This document shows positions 25,467 to 33,669 of a stretch of 64,000 nucleotides of DNA, piece after piece (the stretch's first letter is position 1; each line of letters starts with the position of its first letter). Position numbers and translations under genes: made by a program. Origin of the DNA: Hoylesella oralis ATCC 33269. GTDB lineage: Bacteria > Bacteroidota > Bacteroidia > Bacteroidales > Bacteroidaceae. The notes below the pieces were generated by a model. It had not been told where the DNA came from. It saw only the letters and a list, made by a program, of their open reading frames with translations, and ran no database searches. The DNA lies in assembly GCF_000185145.2 (NCBI RefSeq), contig NZ_GL833119.1, positions 372,001-436,000 of the forward strand, written 5' to 3'.

Positions 25467-26607
25467 CCCTTTGTCGGTCGGATACGATGCAAAACGCATC
25501 GTTAGGAACGGCACCGGATTGGGCAATTACGGCCGCACGTTGGTCAACGATATGGCACATATCGTTCCCGAAGGTACTCGTTTGCGCCTTTACACACCCG
25601 ACTTAGGGCGACAAGAACTCCGTTCAAAGATAATAGAAAGCCCTTCAGTGCAGTTCGTCTGCCCGAACGGTTACGGTTTCCCCATGGGCAAATCGCTTTG
25701 GCGCAGTCGTTTCGTGGTGAAAGACCTGCTGCGCGACGGCATCGACCTGTATCACGGACTGAGCGGAGAGTTGCCCATAGGCATCAAAAAGGCAGGCATC
25801 AAGACCGTCGTCACTATCCACGACCTCATCTTTATGCGCCATCCGGAGTTCTATAACCCATTGGATGCTTGGATTTATGCCCGCAAATTCTACCGCACTT
25901 GCCATGAGGCAGACCGCATCATCGCCATCAGCGAGTGCACCAAACGCGACATCATCGAGTACGGAAAGGTAGATCCGGAGCGCATAGACGTGGTATATCA
26001 GAGCTGTGCACCGCGCTTCAGCATGCAAATAAGCAACGAAGAACTTCAACAAACAAGTCGGAAATACCGGCTGCCGAGGCGTTATATTCTCAACGTAGGC
26101 ACGATAGAAAGGCGCAAAAATGCGCTCCTTGCCGTAAAAGCACTGCCATTCTTGCCTGCCGATGTGTCGCTTGTAATCGTGGGAAAGCGTACAAAATACG
26201 CCGATGAAATTACGGAATATCTGCGGAAGAAACCAGCTTTACAACAGCGAGTGCTCATGCTCCAAGGCGTCAGCGATGCCGATTTGGCAGCCATATACCG
26301 GCAGGCCGCGTGCTTTGTGTACCCCTCCCGTTACGAGGGTTTCGGCCTTCCGATCATCGAAGCCATACACTGCGGACTGCCTGTTGCGGCCTGCACGGGC
26401 TCTTGCCTCGAAGAGGCGGGAGGCGAAGGCTGCCTCTATGTTTCGCCCGATGATGCCGAAGGACTGGCACAGGCCATAGACCTATTGCTGACAGAGGGTG
26501 CGTCTAAGGCCGATAGACAGGCAGCCTGTCGGGCATACATACGCCGTTTCGAGGGCAACGACGTAGCCTCTCGGGTTTTCGGAATATACGAAAAACTTAC
26601 GAAATAG
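25444..26607 (+). CDS. Family 4 glycosyltransferase
   Basis: This 387-residue GT-B enzyme has the N-terminal GTGLGNYGRTLV, the linker TIERRKNALLAVKALPFLP and the nucleotide-binding block PSRYEGFGLPIIEAIHCGLP (E-x7-E motif) of GT4. It most resembles mannosyltransferases such as WbaZ/MtfB. It is retaining, cytoplasmic or membrane-associated, and probably extends a lipid-linked or LPS glycan. The start lies inside the GT87 gene; ATG 25450 is an alternative. Its last 11 bases overlap the end of the convergent gtrA-like gene. Confidence 0.88.
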   Translation: MLMTKTFSPLSVGYDAKRIVRNGTGLGNYGRTLVNDMAHIVPEGTRLRLYTPDLGRQELRSKIIESPSVQFVCPNGYGFPMGKSLWRSRFVVKDLLRDGIDLYHGLSGELPIGIKKAGIKTVVTIHDLIFMRHPEFYNPLDAWIYARKFYRTCHEADRIIAISECTKRDIIEYGKVDPERIDVVYQSCAPRFSMQISNEELQQTSRKYRLPRRYILNVGTIERRKNALLAVKALPFLPADVSLVIVGKRTKYADEITEYLRKKPALQQRVLMLQGVSDADLAAIYRQAACFVYPSRYEGFGLPIIEAIHCGLPVAACTGSCLEEAGGEGCLYVSPDDAEGLAQAIDLLLTEGASKADRQAACRAYIRRFEGNDVASRVFGIYEKLTK

Positions 26608-27028
26608 TGCCTTTCTGCCTGTGCAGAAACACGAAATGAAGCATTAAAAAGTTAATCGGAACGGCAATAGCCATCACCAATACGGGCGCAAGCCATTTGC
26701 TGAAGTCGAGCCACAGGAACAGGTTAAGCAACCCGATCTCCATAAAATAGTTCACTACATGGCTTCCTACAAAGCCTGCAGCATTCATCTTCGTGGGTTT
26801 CTGCTTAAAAGTAAAATAGGTGGTCAGTGCATAATTGCACACCAGCCCCATAGCATACCCCGCCGTGTAGGCTATGTTGGCATCGGCGAACAGCAGGAAC
26901 AAGCAATATACTCCGTAATGAATGGCCGAACATACGGTGCCCACAACGCCGAAACGTGCCACGCGCCAGAAGTCTGCACGTATCTTAGGATGCTCCTGCC
27001 ACAACTGTTTATACCTGCCGATGCTCAT
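26597..27028 (-). CDS. GtrA family membrane protein
   Basis: The 143-residue protein has four hydrophobic helices with the GtrA motifs VARFGVVGTVCSAIHYGVY and YAMGLVCNYALTTYFTFK. GtrA-like proteins are thought to flip polyprenyl-phosphate-linked sugars across the inner membrane. It overlaps the upstream GtrB-like gene by 20 bases, a classic gtrB-gtrA pair, here preceded by a deacetylase gene in the same operon. Confidence 0.87.
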   Translation of the reverse strand: MSIGRYKQLWQEHPKIRADFWRVARFGVVGTVCSAIHYGVYCLFLLFADANIAYTAGYAMGLVCNYALTTYFTFKQKPTKMNAAGFVGSHVVNYFMEIGLLNLFLWLDFSKWLAPVLVMAIAVPINFLMLHFVFLHRQKGTIS

Positions 27029-27968
27029 CTCCGATAATCTCGCTGATATTGTACAGCGGCCGATTTTTTACCTCCACGTATATTTTTCCTACATAAATAC
27101 CCACCACGCCGATAGACAACAAGATAAATCCTCCTATCAGCCAAATGCTCAACATGATGGATGCCCAGCCGGGATATGCCGTGCCTGCGATGAGCGCATG
27201 GAGCACATAAATGCCGATGATAATGCTCATAACGATGAAAAAAGCACCGAGATAGAGTATTCCGTAGATAGGCTTCACCGAAAAAGAGGTAATGCCGTCG
27301 AGGGCAAGATTAAGCATCTTCTTCAACGTATATTTGGAATGTCCGGCTTGTCGCTCGCCGATAACGTCGTCAACAGTCGAAGAAGGAAGCCCAAGCATAG
27401 GGATTAACCCCCTTAGATACAAATTGCGCTCATGATAGCCTGCCAACATATCGAGTGCACGCCGGCTCATCAGACGGAAATCTGCATGGTTGAACACGCT
27501 TTTAACGCCCATGCGTTCCTGCAATTTATAGAATGTAACGGCGGTAAATCGCTTTAGAACGGGATCGGCCTTGCGGGATATCTTCACTCCATATACGATA
27601 TCGCTGCCTTCGGCGTAGCAATCGATCATCTTGGGAATGGCCTGCAAATCGTCTTGAAGGTCGGCATCGATCGTGATAACGGCATCTGCCCAGCCCTTAG
27701 CCGTCATCATTCCCGCCATTATAGCATTCTGATGTCCCACGTTGTGTGCCAGATTAATGCCCCTGACAAACCTGTTTTCGGCCTGCAAACGGCGAATTAT
27801 CTCCCATGTATGGTCCTTGCTCCCGTCGTTTACGAATACTATCATACTGTCAGAACTTATCTTTTCTTCTTTTATAAGTCCGTCGAGCAGCGACGTAAGA
27901 CGTTTCGAAGAGGTTTCCAATACCTCTTCTTCGTTGTAACAAGGTGAAACTATGGCTAACGTAATCAT
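27009..27968 (-). CDS. Polyprenyl-phosphate glycosyltransferase (GtrB/ArnC/DPM1-like)
   Basis: The 319-residue protein has a cytoplasmic GT2 domain (AIVSPCYNEEEVLE, FVNDGSKDHTW, TIDADLQDDLQAIP) and two C-terminal transmembrane helices, the layout of GtrB, ArnC and dolichol-phosphate-mannose synthases. Such enzymes join a nucleotide-activated sugar to undecaprenyl phosphate. It starts three bases after the deacetylase stop and overlaps gtrA, so the operon probably makes, edits and flips one lipid-linked sugar. Which sugar is used cannot be read; the adjacent deacetylase suggests an N-acyl amino sugar. Confidence 0.88.
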   Translation of the reverse strand: MITLAIVSPCYNEEEVLETSSKRLTSLLDGLIKEEKISSDSMIVFVNDGSKDHTWEIIRRLQAENRFVRGINLAHNVGHQNAIMAGMMTAKGWADAVITIDADLQDDLQAIPKMIDCYAEGSDIVYGVKISRKADPVLKRFTAVTFYKLQERMGVKSVFNHADFRLMSRRALDMLAGYHERNLYLRGLIPMLGLPSSTVDDVIGERQAGHSKYTLKKMLNLALDGITSFSVKPIYGILYLGAFFIVMSIIIGIYVLHALIAGTAYPGWASIMLSIWLIGGFILLSIGVVGIYVGKIYVEVKNRPLYNISEIIGDEHRQV

Positions 27969-27971
27969 TTG

Positions 27972-28751
27972 CTAAGACTGTTTGCGGTTAACAAAATCTT
28001 TGAAAGTAACGAACTCTTCGCCGCGTGCTTTCAGCATCTTAACCAACCGATCGAGCCTTCCGACCATCGCATCTCCGCTGTTTTTACGGATAATGAACGG
28101 CATCTTGTACTCACGATGGGCCTTCAGATCGTAAAATTCCCACGGGTGGAAATAGGTTACGAAGTACCCGTCGTGGCGCAACACGCGGCGAACGAGGGCA
28201 TGATAAAGCCTTTCCGGCAGGTTATGAAGGGCCAGCCAAAACAACGGGAAGCGCATCCAAGGTGTTACGGATGCGGGAATTTGCATCACCGAATGCCTCA
28301 TGAAATAAGTACGGGGGGCCGTCAGATGCATGTAACGTCCCGGGATAAACGCCGGATTAAGCGATGAATTGTAGCGGTATCCTGCCTTTTCGATGGCCTC
28401 GTCTGATACGGGAAACATGCGTGGTTGGCGGTAACCGAACGCTTGGACACCGCTCACACGCTCGATAATCTCCTTGGATACGAACACGTCATCGGCCTTC
28501 GGACGCCAATGGTCCACCCCATGACAGGCCGTCTCGTGCCCCTCTTCCACAATTCTACGTATCATTTCGGGCGCCTGTTCGGCAAAGTTTCCGGTGCAAA
28601 AGAAGGTAGCTTTCACGCCATTAGCCTTCAAACAATCGAGAATTTTACGGGTTCCATCCACGGAAACCCTCATACCTTCCTCCAATGAAATGTCTACTCC
28701 GTGCTCACGGGGCACGTCAAATTCCTCCGTATCAAAACTTAACAATATCAT
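27972..28751 (-). CDS. Polysaccharide deacetylase family protein (NodB homology, ArnD/NaxD-like candidate)
   Basis: This 259-residue protein has the NodB-domain motifs SFDTEEFD (metal Asp pair), ATFFCTGNFAE, ETACHGVDH (H-x4-H type metal site) and FGYRQPRMFP, and a C-terminal YFHPWEFYD. It has no signal peptide. Enzymes of this fold remove N-acetyl or N-formyl groups. Sharing an operon with GtrB- and GtrA-like genes, it may deacylate an undecaprenyl-phosphate-linked amino sugar, as NaxD does in Francisella and ArnD in the aminoarabinose pathway; that is inference from context. It is first in the operon, behind a TACCTTTG box. Confidence 0.82.
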   Translation of the reverse strand: MILLSFDTEEFDVPREHGVDISLEEGMRVSVDGTRKILDCLKANGVKATFFCTGNFAEQAPEMIRRIVEEGHETACHGVDHWRPKADDVFVSKEIIERVSGVQAFGYRQPRMFPVSDEAIEKAGYRYNSSLNPAFIPGRYMHLTAPRTYFMRHSVMQIPASVTPWMRFPLFWLALHNLPERLYHALVRRVLRHDGYFVTYFHPWEFYDLKAHREYKMPFIIRKNSGDAMVGRLDRLVKMLKARGEEFVTFKDFVNRKQS

Positions 28752-28775
28752 TTTGAGCTATATATGTCTACCGTG

Positions 28776-28783
28776 CAAAGGTA
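28776..28783 (-). promoter_or_regulatory. -7 box TACCTTTG of the deacetylase-gtrB-gtrA operon
   Basis: The reverse strand reads TACCTTTG 24 bases upstream of ATG 28751. The -33 region is imperfect (TCGG at about 20 bases). Confidence 0.5.
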
Positions 28784-28882
28784 CGAAAATAATTCTAACT
28801 ATACCGAATTGCACTGCAAAAGTGCAGAAATAGGCAAAATATTTCATGTTCATAGTGCAATTACATAAAAAAGAAGTCGATT

Positions 28883-30877
28883 TCAGAACTTCCATATAAC
28901 CTGCATATCCACATCGGTTTGCGAGCTTCTATCTATTTGTTGATAGGACGAGGAGATATGATTACGGTCGAAATAATCGGTTGTACCGACCTTACAGTAT
29001 AGGTGCAGCTTCGCTGAAAGGGCGGCATGAGCCATGAGCATATAGCGGATGCCCTCGCCGAAGAATACGGGAAACGCGAAATTATAGCGCGGGCTCCGCT
29101 CACAACTGTACACCCTGCTGTCGTAATCATCGGTGTTGAAGTAGCCGAAACTGCCGTTCAACGTCAGCCAACGGCACCGGTAACCGATGTTCTGTGTAAC
29201 CATCAGCCCCGTACTGTTGTGCATGCAACGGCAACATGCGCCGTCTATCTGCGTCTTGCACTGCCAGTGCGTACCGTCTTCAAAGGCGAAAGAAAGCCGT
29301 GCACGATGCTCTGTCTTACCGATAAGCAGTGTATGTGTATCGTTATCTTGCTGCCTGTTGCGCAAACGATAGCGCGCTGTAACGGTGATATTTCGCCGTT
29401 GATAGACGGCAGACAGCAGGTGATCCCACGACCGAGAGGCCTTGGAAACCCGATAGCGTGCCCACGGAAAATAGGCATAGTCGGTATATGCCGACAGTCG
29501 CAGGTGCCTGCAGACCTGCCAGTCGGCACCTATGTATGCGCCACTCTCGCCCTGTACGCTGCCTCCATCGTTGAAACTCCTGCTGAAAAGCGAATAATAA
29601 CGATAGGAATAAAACCGCTGCAGCGCCATCAGAGAGAGCGAAGACGTGAGCCGGAAGCTAAGACTGTTCACGGTAGCAAGGGCATGGCAGTCGCCTGTTG
29701 CTATCTCTCCGTTGAACGAGAGCTTACCACTTGCGTAGCCGTAATCGGCACCTATGTTCCAAAAACGGCTGCCCGAGGGGCGATAACGCTGATAAATACG
29801 TCGGGTATCGGGGCATAACGGCTTGTCGAAAACGACATTCAGCGCCGTTACACTTACATGGAAACCGTTCCGGAAGTAACGCATGTTGGCGCCGAAAAGC
29901 GTTTCCGTGGCGTTATGTTTACGGTTCATTTCGCTCACCGTACGGTGGTAGCCCGTCTTCACAATCGTTGCAATGCCCGAACTATCCTTGGTCAGCGTTG
30001 CATCTATATCGCGATACGACACAAAGGCAGTGAGGTCGAGACCGCGAAAGATGCCGACCGTTGCTGCTACACCCTGCAGATAGTTGCCTTCGGAACGCGA
30101 ACTGTGCGCTCGAACGCTATTGTTTGTCCGCCCCAAAGTGGCAAGCATGGCTGCTTTACCGAAGCCGTAATCGGTGTTCATGATAAGTCCCATGCCGAAT
30201 TTCAGCCTGTATCGCCCTGCTACAAATGCCCTCATGCGCCCCCAATCACGCAACATAAGATAGAAAGAATAGTAATCGTAGCCCCACGAATTACGCCCCG
30301 AAAAGAATTGTTCGCCCGCATCTTGAGCGCCAACCACACCGAATTTCATGCTTTGACCATAGCTGTAAGCATAACGAAACGAGTGTTTGTAGCGATAACC
30401 GAGATATCCGTTGCGGTCGCCCCGCCGTTCATAGAGCGGTAAACGTACCGAAGCGGCCAGCTCGTTGCCCCCATATTTCAAGATATTTGCCAAAGACGGG
30501 AAACTTTGTCGGTGCTCTTCGCCCAAATAAACGAAGCATGCAAGTAACTTACGCCGCGGCTCATCCAAACTTTCAACCATCGAAAGTTCGCCCAAACTGC
30601 GCATCGGACCGTACTTATACAGATACTCCGACAGCTCTTCCACCTGCTCATCGGTCAGGAATATCAACCGTCCGAGGTCTTCGCGTGTGGCGGTATTCAG
30701 GTTTATCTTATGCTCCGAAAGGTCGGAAAGTATATCATAAACATCCTCCCACGATGCGTCTTCCGCATCTTCGAGACCGGTCAACTGCTCGTAATAGGTT
30801 TCCCAATCGGGCTTATTCTGCGCAAACGCAGCAAACGAACAAATAAAGAAGCCGACTAACAGAAATTGTCTATGCAT
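28883..30877 (-). CDS. Exported helix-hairpin-helix protein with outer-membrane beta-barrel-like C-terminus
   Basis: The 664-residue protein starts with a Sec signal (cleavage near AAFAQ). Residues about 55-120 form a helix-hairpin-helix segment (INLNTATREDLGRLIFLTDE, then a second hairpin LGELSMVESLDEPRR), which resembles ComEA-type DNA-binding domains. The remaining 500 residues are rich in alternating aromatic and polar residues, with many YRYR-like strands and a final QVIWKF ending in F, as in outer-membrane barrels. No function is established for this architecture, which is widespread in Bacteroidota. It may be cotranscribed with the upstream LRR gene (41 bases apart). Confidence 0.72.
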   Translation of the reverse strand: MHRQFLLVGFFICSFAAFAQNKPDWETYYEQLTGLEDAEDASWEDVYDILSDLSEHKINLNTATREDLGRLIFLTDEQVEELSEYLYKYGPMRSLGELSMVESLDEPRRKLLACFVYLGEEHRQSFPSLANILKYGGNELAASVRLPLYERRGDRNGYLGYRYKHSFRYAYSYGQSMKFGVVGAQDAGEQFFSGRNSWGYDYYSFYLMLRDWGRMRAFVAGRYRLKFGMGLIMNTDYGFGKAAMLATLGRTNNSVRAHSSRSEGNYLQGVAATVGIFRGLDLTAFVSYRDIDATLTKDSSGIATIVKTGYHRTVSEMNRKHNATETLFGANMRYFRNGFHVSVTALNVVFDKPLCPDTRRIYQRYRPSGSRFWNIGADYGYASGKLSFNGEIATGDCHALATVNSLSFRLTSSLSLMALQRFYSYRYYSLFSRSFNDGGSVQGESGAYIGADWQVCRHLRLSAYTDYAYFPWARYRVSKASRSWDHLLSAVYQRRNITVTARYRLRNRQQDNDTHTLLIGKTEHRARLSFAFEDGTHWQCKTQIDGACCRCMHNSTGLMVTQNIGYRCRWLTLNGSFGYFNTDDYDSRVYSCERSPRYNFAFPVFFGEGIRYMLMAHAALSAKLHLYCKVGTTDYFDRNHISSSYQQIDRSSQTDVDMQVIWKF

Positions 30878-30918
30878 GGTATCAGGTTATTCCGAATGTT
30901 TTAAAGAATGATATTTGT

Positions 30919-32136
30919 TCATTCAACAAATACTTTCTTCACGTTTCCGTCGCTCATCTTTACGATATTAATCCCGCTAATCGGACGGTTTATCCTACTT
31001 CCATCCATCGAAAAACGTGCTACCTCTGTTGCCTCTTTCACCGTTGCAGCAGGCATAACCGCCGTGGTTCCGCTTTCTGCCTGCAGGTTCTTAAACCGGT
31101 TCCAATCCCATGCAGCACGATAACTCGGCAACGACGGTTCTTTTACATACACGGCGCAGCTGTCATAATCGACATACCTAAAGGTGAAAACTCCCACAAT
31201 GGGAGGAACAGACGATGCAACATGCAATTCTTTTAATGCCTCGCAACCGTCGAAGAGGTTCCCATCGAATTCTCCGACTTCGCCGAGTATGTTCACTTTC
31301 TGCAATTTCTTGCAGTCACAGAAAGTCTGTTCGCTAAGATCGGTAATGCTTTTCGGCACCGTTATTTCGGTGATAGACGTATTTCTGAACAGTCCGTTAC
31401 CGATGCCATCCAATGAACTTGGCAGATTTACATGCTCCAAAGACTCGCAATTGGCGAACACGCTATTACCCAACATTTTAAGGCCTTCGGGCAACACAAT
31501 GTTCTTCAAGCTCTTACAACCCTCGAAAGCATAGCTTTTAATTGCGGCAACTTTCGCCGGTATATGTACATTCTGCAGCTTATAACAATACCTGAAAGCA
31601 TCGTGAGATATCGTTGTAAGCTCATCGGGCAGTACCGCTGTTTCCAAATCGGCACATTTCCAAAATGCGCCGACGCCTATTTCGGTAACCGAAGCGGGTA
31701 CCTCGATCGCTTTCAGATGCGGCACTTCGCCCAATCCGAACGTTTCTATAACCTTCACAGTAGACGGAAGTTTGAGCACTTCAAGCGCCGTACAATGTTG
31801 AAAGAGAGTACGTGTAACGGTGTCGGTTCGTGTTATAAGGTTCATACCCAAATAAGGTTCTCCCCCTCTTACTATCCTGCAATCGGTTAAATCGAGGCTC
31901 TTAAGTTTGCCATTCGTAGGTTCCGATTGTACATCTGCTCCCGCCATTTCGCGCAAGAACCTAAAGTCGGTACCGTTGAGTTGGCCTTTCAGCTTCAGTT
32001 CGGTAATGGTATATTTCTCCGACAGGGGGATCATATCGGGCAAAGAGCCTGCCGTTGTAACCGTAAGTTCTCTGTATTGTGCCGCTGAAGACAGGGCCGT
32101 AAGCAGGCAAGCAACTATGAGTATATTCATTTTCAT
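30919..32136 (-). CDS. BspA-like leucine-rich repeat surface protein with T9SS-like C-terminal tail
   Basis: After a signal peptide (MKMNILIVACLLTALSSAAQ) the protein carries a run of LRR_5 repeats of about 23 residues, for example LEVLKLPSTVKVIETFG, LKAIEVPASVTEIGVGAF, LENVNLPSSL-type units and LKNIVLPEGLKMLGNSVF, typical of Treponema pallidum-type/BspA repeats that bind host or bacterial ligands. The last 35 residues (VARFSMDGSRI and GINIVKMSDGNVKKVFVE) resemble the C-terminal sorting tail seen on many Prevotella surface proteins exported by the type IX system. The frame is open to 32199 but the signal peptide fixes the start at 32136 (or 32130). Length 405 residues. Confidence 0.82.
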   Translation of the reverse strand: MKMNILIVACLLTALSSAAQYRELTVTTAGSLPDMIPLSEKYTITELKLKGQLNGTDFRFLREMAGADVQSEPTNGKLKSLDLTDCRIVRGGEPYLGMNLITRTDTVTRTLFQHCTALEVLKLPSTVKVIETFGLGEVPHLKAIEVPASVTEIGVGAFWKCADLETAVLPDELTTISHDAFRYCYKLQNVHIPAKVAAIKSYAFEGCKSLKNIVLPEGLKMLGNSVFANCESLEHVNLPSSLDGIGNGLFRNTSITEITVPKSITDLSEQTFCDCKKLQKVNILGEVGEFDGNLFDGCEALKELHVASSVPPIVGVFTFRYVDYDSCAVYVKEPSLPSYRAAWDWNRFKNLQAESGTTAVMPAATVKEATEVARFSMDGSRINRPISGINIVKMSDGNVKKVFVE

Positions 32137-32239
32137 GTGCAAACAGTATTGGAATGGTTGTTTTATATCCCTGCAATATAGATCATTAAATATATTCATT
32201 GCGTCGGTTTACCGGTTCCTTGCAACCGGCATAGCAGTG

Positions 32240-32247
32240 CAAATATA
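32240..32247 (-). promoter_or_regulatory. -7 box TATATTTG upstream of the BspA-like gene
   Basis: The reverse strand reads TATATTTG about 100 bases before ATG 32136. The -33 element is not clear, so confidence is modest. Confidence 0.4.
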
Positions 32248-32330
32248 ATAAAACTCTATAAACATACGATATGCCTAAGGCGATTATTTTCAACATTTAA
32301 CGCTGACAGACCATACACTTAAGGCGAATA

Positions 32331-32367
32331 CATAGATGGTTTACCATCAACACAAGTACCATCTATG
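32331..32367. promoter_or_regulatory. 10-bp inverted repeat upstream of the peptidoglycan-utilisation locus
   Basis: CATAGATGGT (32331-32340) and ACCATCTATG (32358-32367) are perfect reverse complements separated by 17 bases. The repeat lies about 130 bases before the promoter at 32498 and could be an operator or a hairpin. The rest of the 32200-32497 gap shows nothing else recognisable. Confidence 0.5.
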
Positions 32368-32497
32368 GGCGGTTGACAATAAGCATGTTTACGCAAGGAG
32401 TTGAACTTACAAAAGCTACTCCCCGACAACAACGCCGTTAAACACCCGTCTTTAACCCTTAATCCGTAAGGGCTGCTGCATCTTTTCATTCTTTTTC

Positions 32498-32528
32498 TTT
32501 GCCGTATGCGAATTTATTTGTAATTTGG
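32498..32528 (+). promoter_or_regulatory. Promoter of the NlpC/P60-epimerase-transglutaminase genes
   Basis: TTTG (32498-32501), 19 bases, TAATTTGG (32521-32528; one mismatch to TAnnTTTG). The transcript would start near 32535, about 70 bases before ATG 32607. Confidence 0.6.
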
Positions 32529-32606
32529 CACCGCCTTTCTACGAGGCATAGGCCATGAAAGACCTAAAACTATACAACTTATCTAACATTCGCAAAAGAA
32601 CACAAT

Positions 32607-33620
32607 ATGATAATCTTACACAAAAGATATTGCCCGAAAAGAGCCATTTTTTCTTGCATTGCTTTACTGCTTGTCATCGGCGAAGCATGTGCCTCGACCG
32701 CCCAGACGGCCGACCCCTCGGCAACAGACGATTGGGCTATCGTGAACATATCGGTGTGCAATTTGCGACAGGCTGCCGATTACGATGCGGGACAGGCATC
32801 GCAGGCATTACTCGGCATGCCCCTGCGCGTGAACCGAAAGAGCGGTGCATGGCTGCAAGTTACCACGCCCGACGATTATGAGTCGTGGGTATTGGCGCAG
32901 ACGGTACGACAGGTAACCCGCACAGAGCTCGCTGCATGGAACACGGGCGGGCAGGTTATGGTGACCGCCCTTTATGCTTTCGTGCACGAGAGGCCCGATG
33001 CAAGAGCACAAACCGTAAGCGACGTAGTGGCCGGAGACCGCCTGAAACTGCTCGGAAAACAGGGAACATTCTTCCATGTGGCCTATCCCGACGGGCGCAA
33101 AGGCTATCTGCATGTGCGCAACGGGCAGGAGATAAGAGCGTGGCGCAGAACTGTTAAACGCAATGCAGCAAGCATCATAGCCTCTGCCAAGCGCCTTATA
33201 GGGCTGCCGTATATGTGGGGCGGCACGAGTACAAAGGGGGTGGATTGCAGCGGTTTCGTGCGCACAACGCTGCTGATGCACGACATCGTTATCCCCAGAG
33301 ATGCCTCACAGCAGGCTTACAAAGGCGAACATTTGGAGATAGCCCCCGACTTCGGCAACCTTATGGCCGGCGACTTGGTGTTCTTCGGCTCGCGTGATGA
33401 GGAAACAGGCAAGCCCCATGTAAGCCATGTGGGTATCTATCTCGGCAACAAGAAGTTCATCCATTCGCTCGGTTTCGTGCATATAAGCAGCTTCAACCCG
33501 CAGGATAAGGAGTACGATGAGTACGACTTGAACCGGCTGTTGTGGGCGCAACGGGTGCTGCCATATATAAATAAGGTGGACGGAATGAGCACCACCGACC
33601 GCAATGCGTATTACAAATAA
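32607..33620 (+). CDS. NlpC/P60 cysteine endopeptidase with SH3-like domains (muropeptide peptidase)
   Basis: The 337-residue exported protein has an N-terminal signal, two bacterial SH3-like segments (about residues 40-180) and a C-terminal NlpC/P60 domain. The catalytic Cys214 is in VDCSGFVR, His274 in HVSHVGIYLG and His286 in KFIHSLG. This architecture is that of the gamma-D-glutamyl-L-diamino-acid endopeptidases (YkfC/dipeptidyl-peptidase VI type) that cut peptidoglycan stem peptides after D-Glu, preferring a free N-terminal L-Ala. That would produce L-Ala-D-Glu, the substrate of the epimerase encoded next (49 bases downstream). It is first in the forward peptidoglycan-utilisation run and has its own promoter. 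Confidence 0.9.
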   Translation: MIILHKRYCPKRAIFSCIALLLVIGEACASTAQTADPSATDDWAIVNISVCNLRQAADYDAGQASQALLGMPLRVNRKSGAWLQVTTPDDYESWVLAQTVRQVTRTELAAWNTGGQVMVTALYAFVHERPDARAQTVSDVVAGDRLKLLGKQGTFFHVAYPDGRKGYLHVRNGQEIRAWRRTVKRNAASIIASAKRLIGLPYMWGGTSTKGVDCSGFVRTTLLMHDIVIPRDASQQAYKGEHLEIAPDFGNLMAGDLVFFGSRDEETGKPHVSHVGIYLGNKKFIHSLGFVHISSFNPQDKEYDEYDLNRLLWAQRVLPYINKVDGMSTTDRNAYYK

Positions 33621-33669
33621 CTACCGGTCGACACAAAACCGACGCATATCTTAAATAAGAAAAACAACC

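Noticed and set aside
29027-29818. Forward open frame of 263 codons
   Set aside because: It is antisense to the helix-hairpin-helix/barrel gene, which has a signal peptide and coherent domains; the forward translation resembles nothing.
32555-32881. Forward frame starting at 32555
   Set aside because: It overlaps the start of the NlpC/P60 gene in another frame and has no recognisable content.
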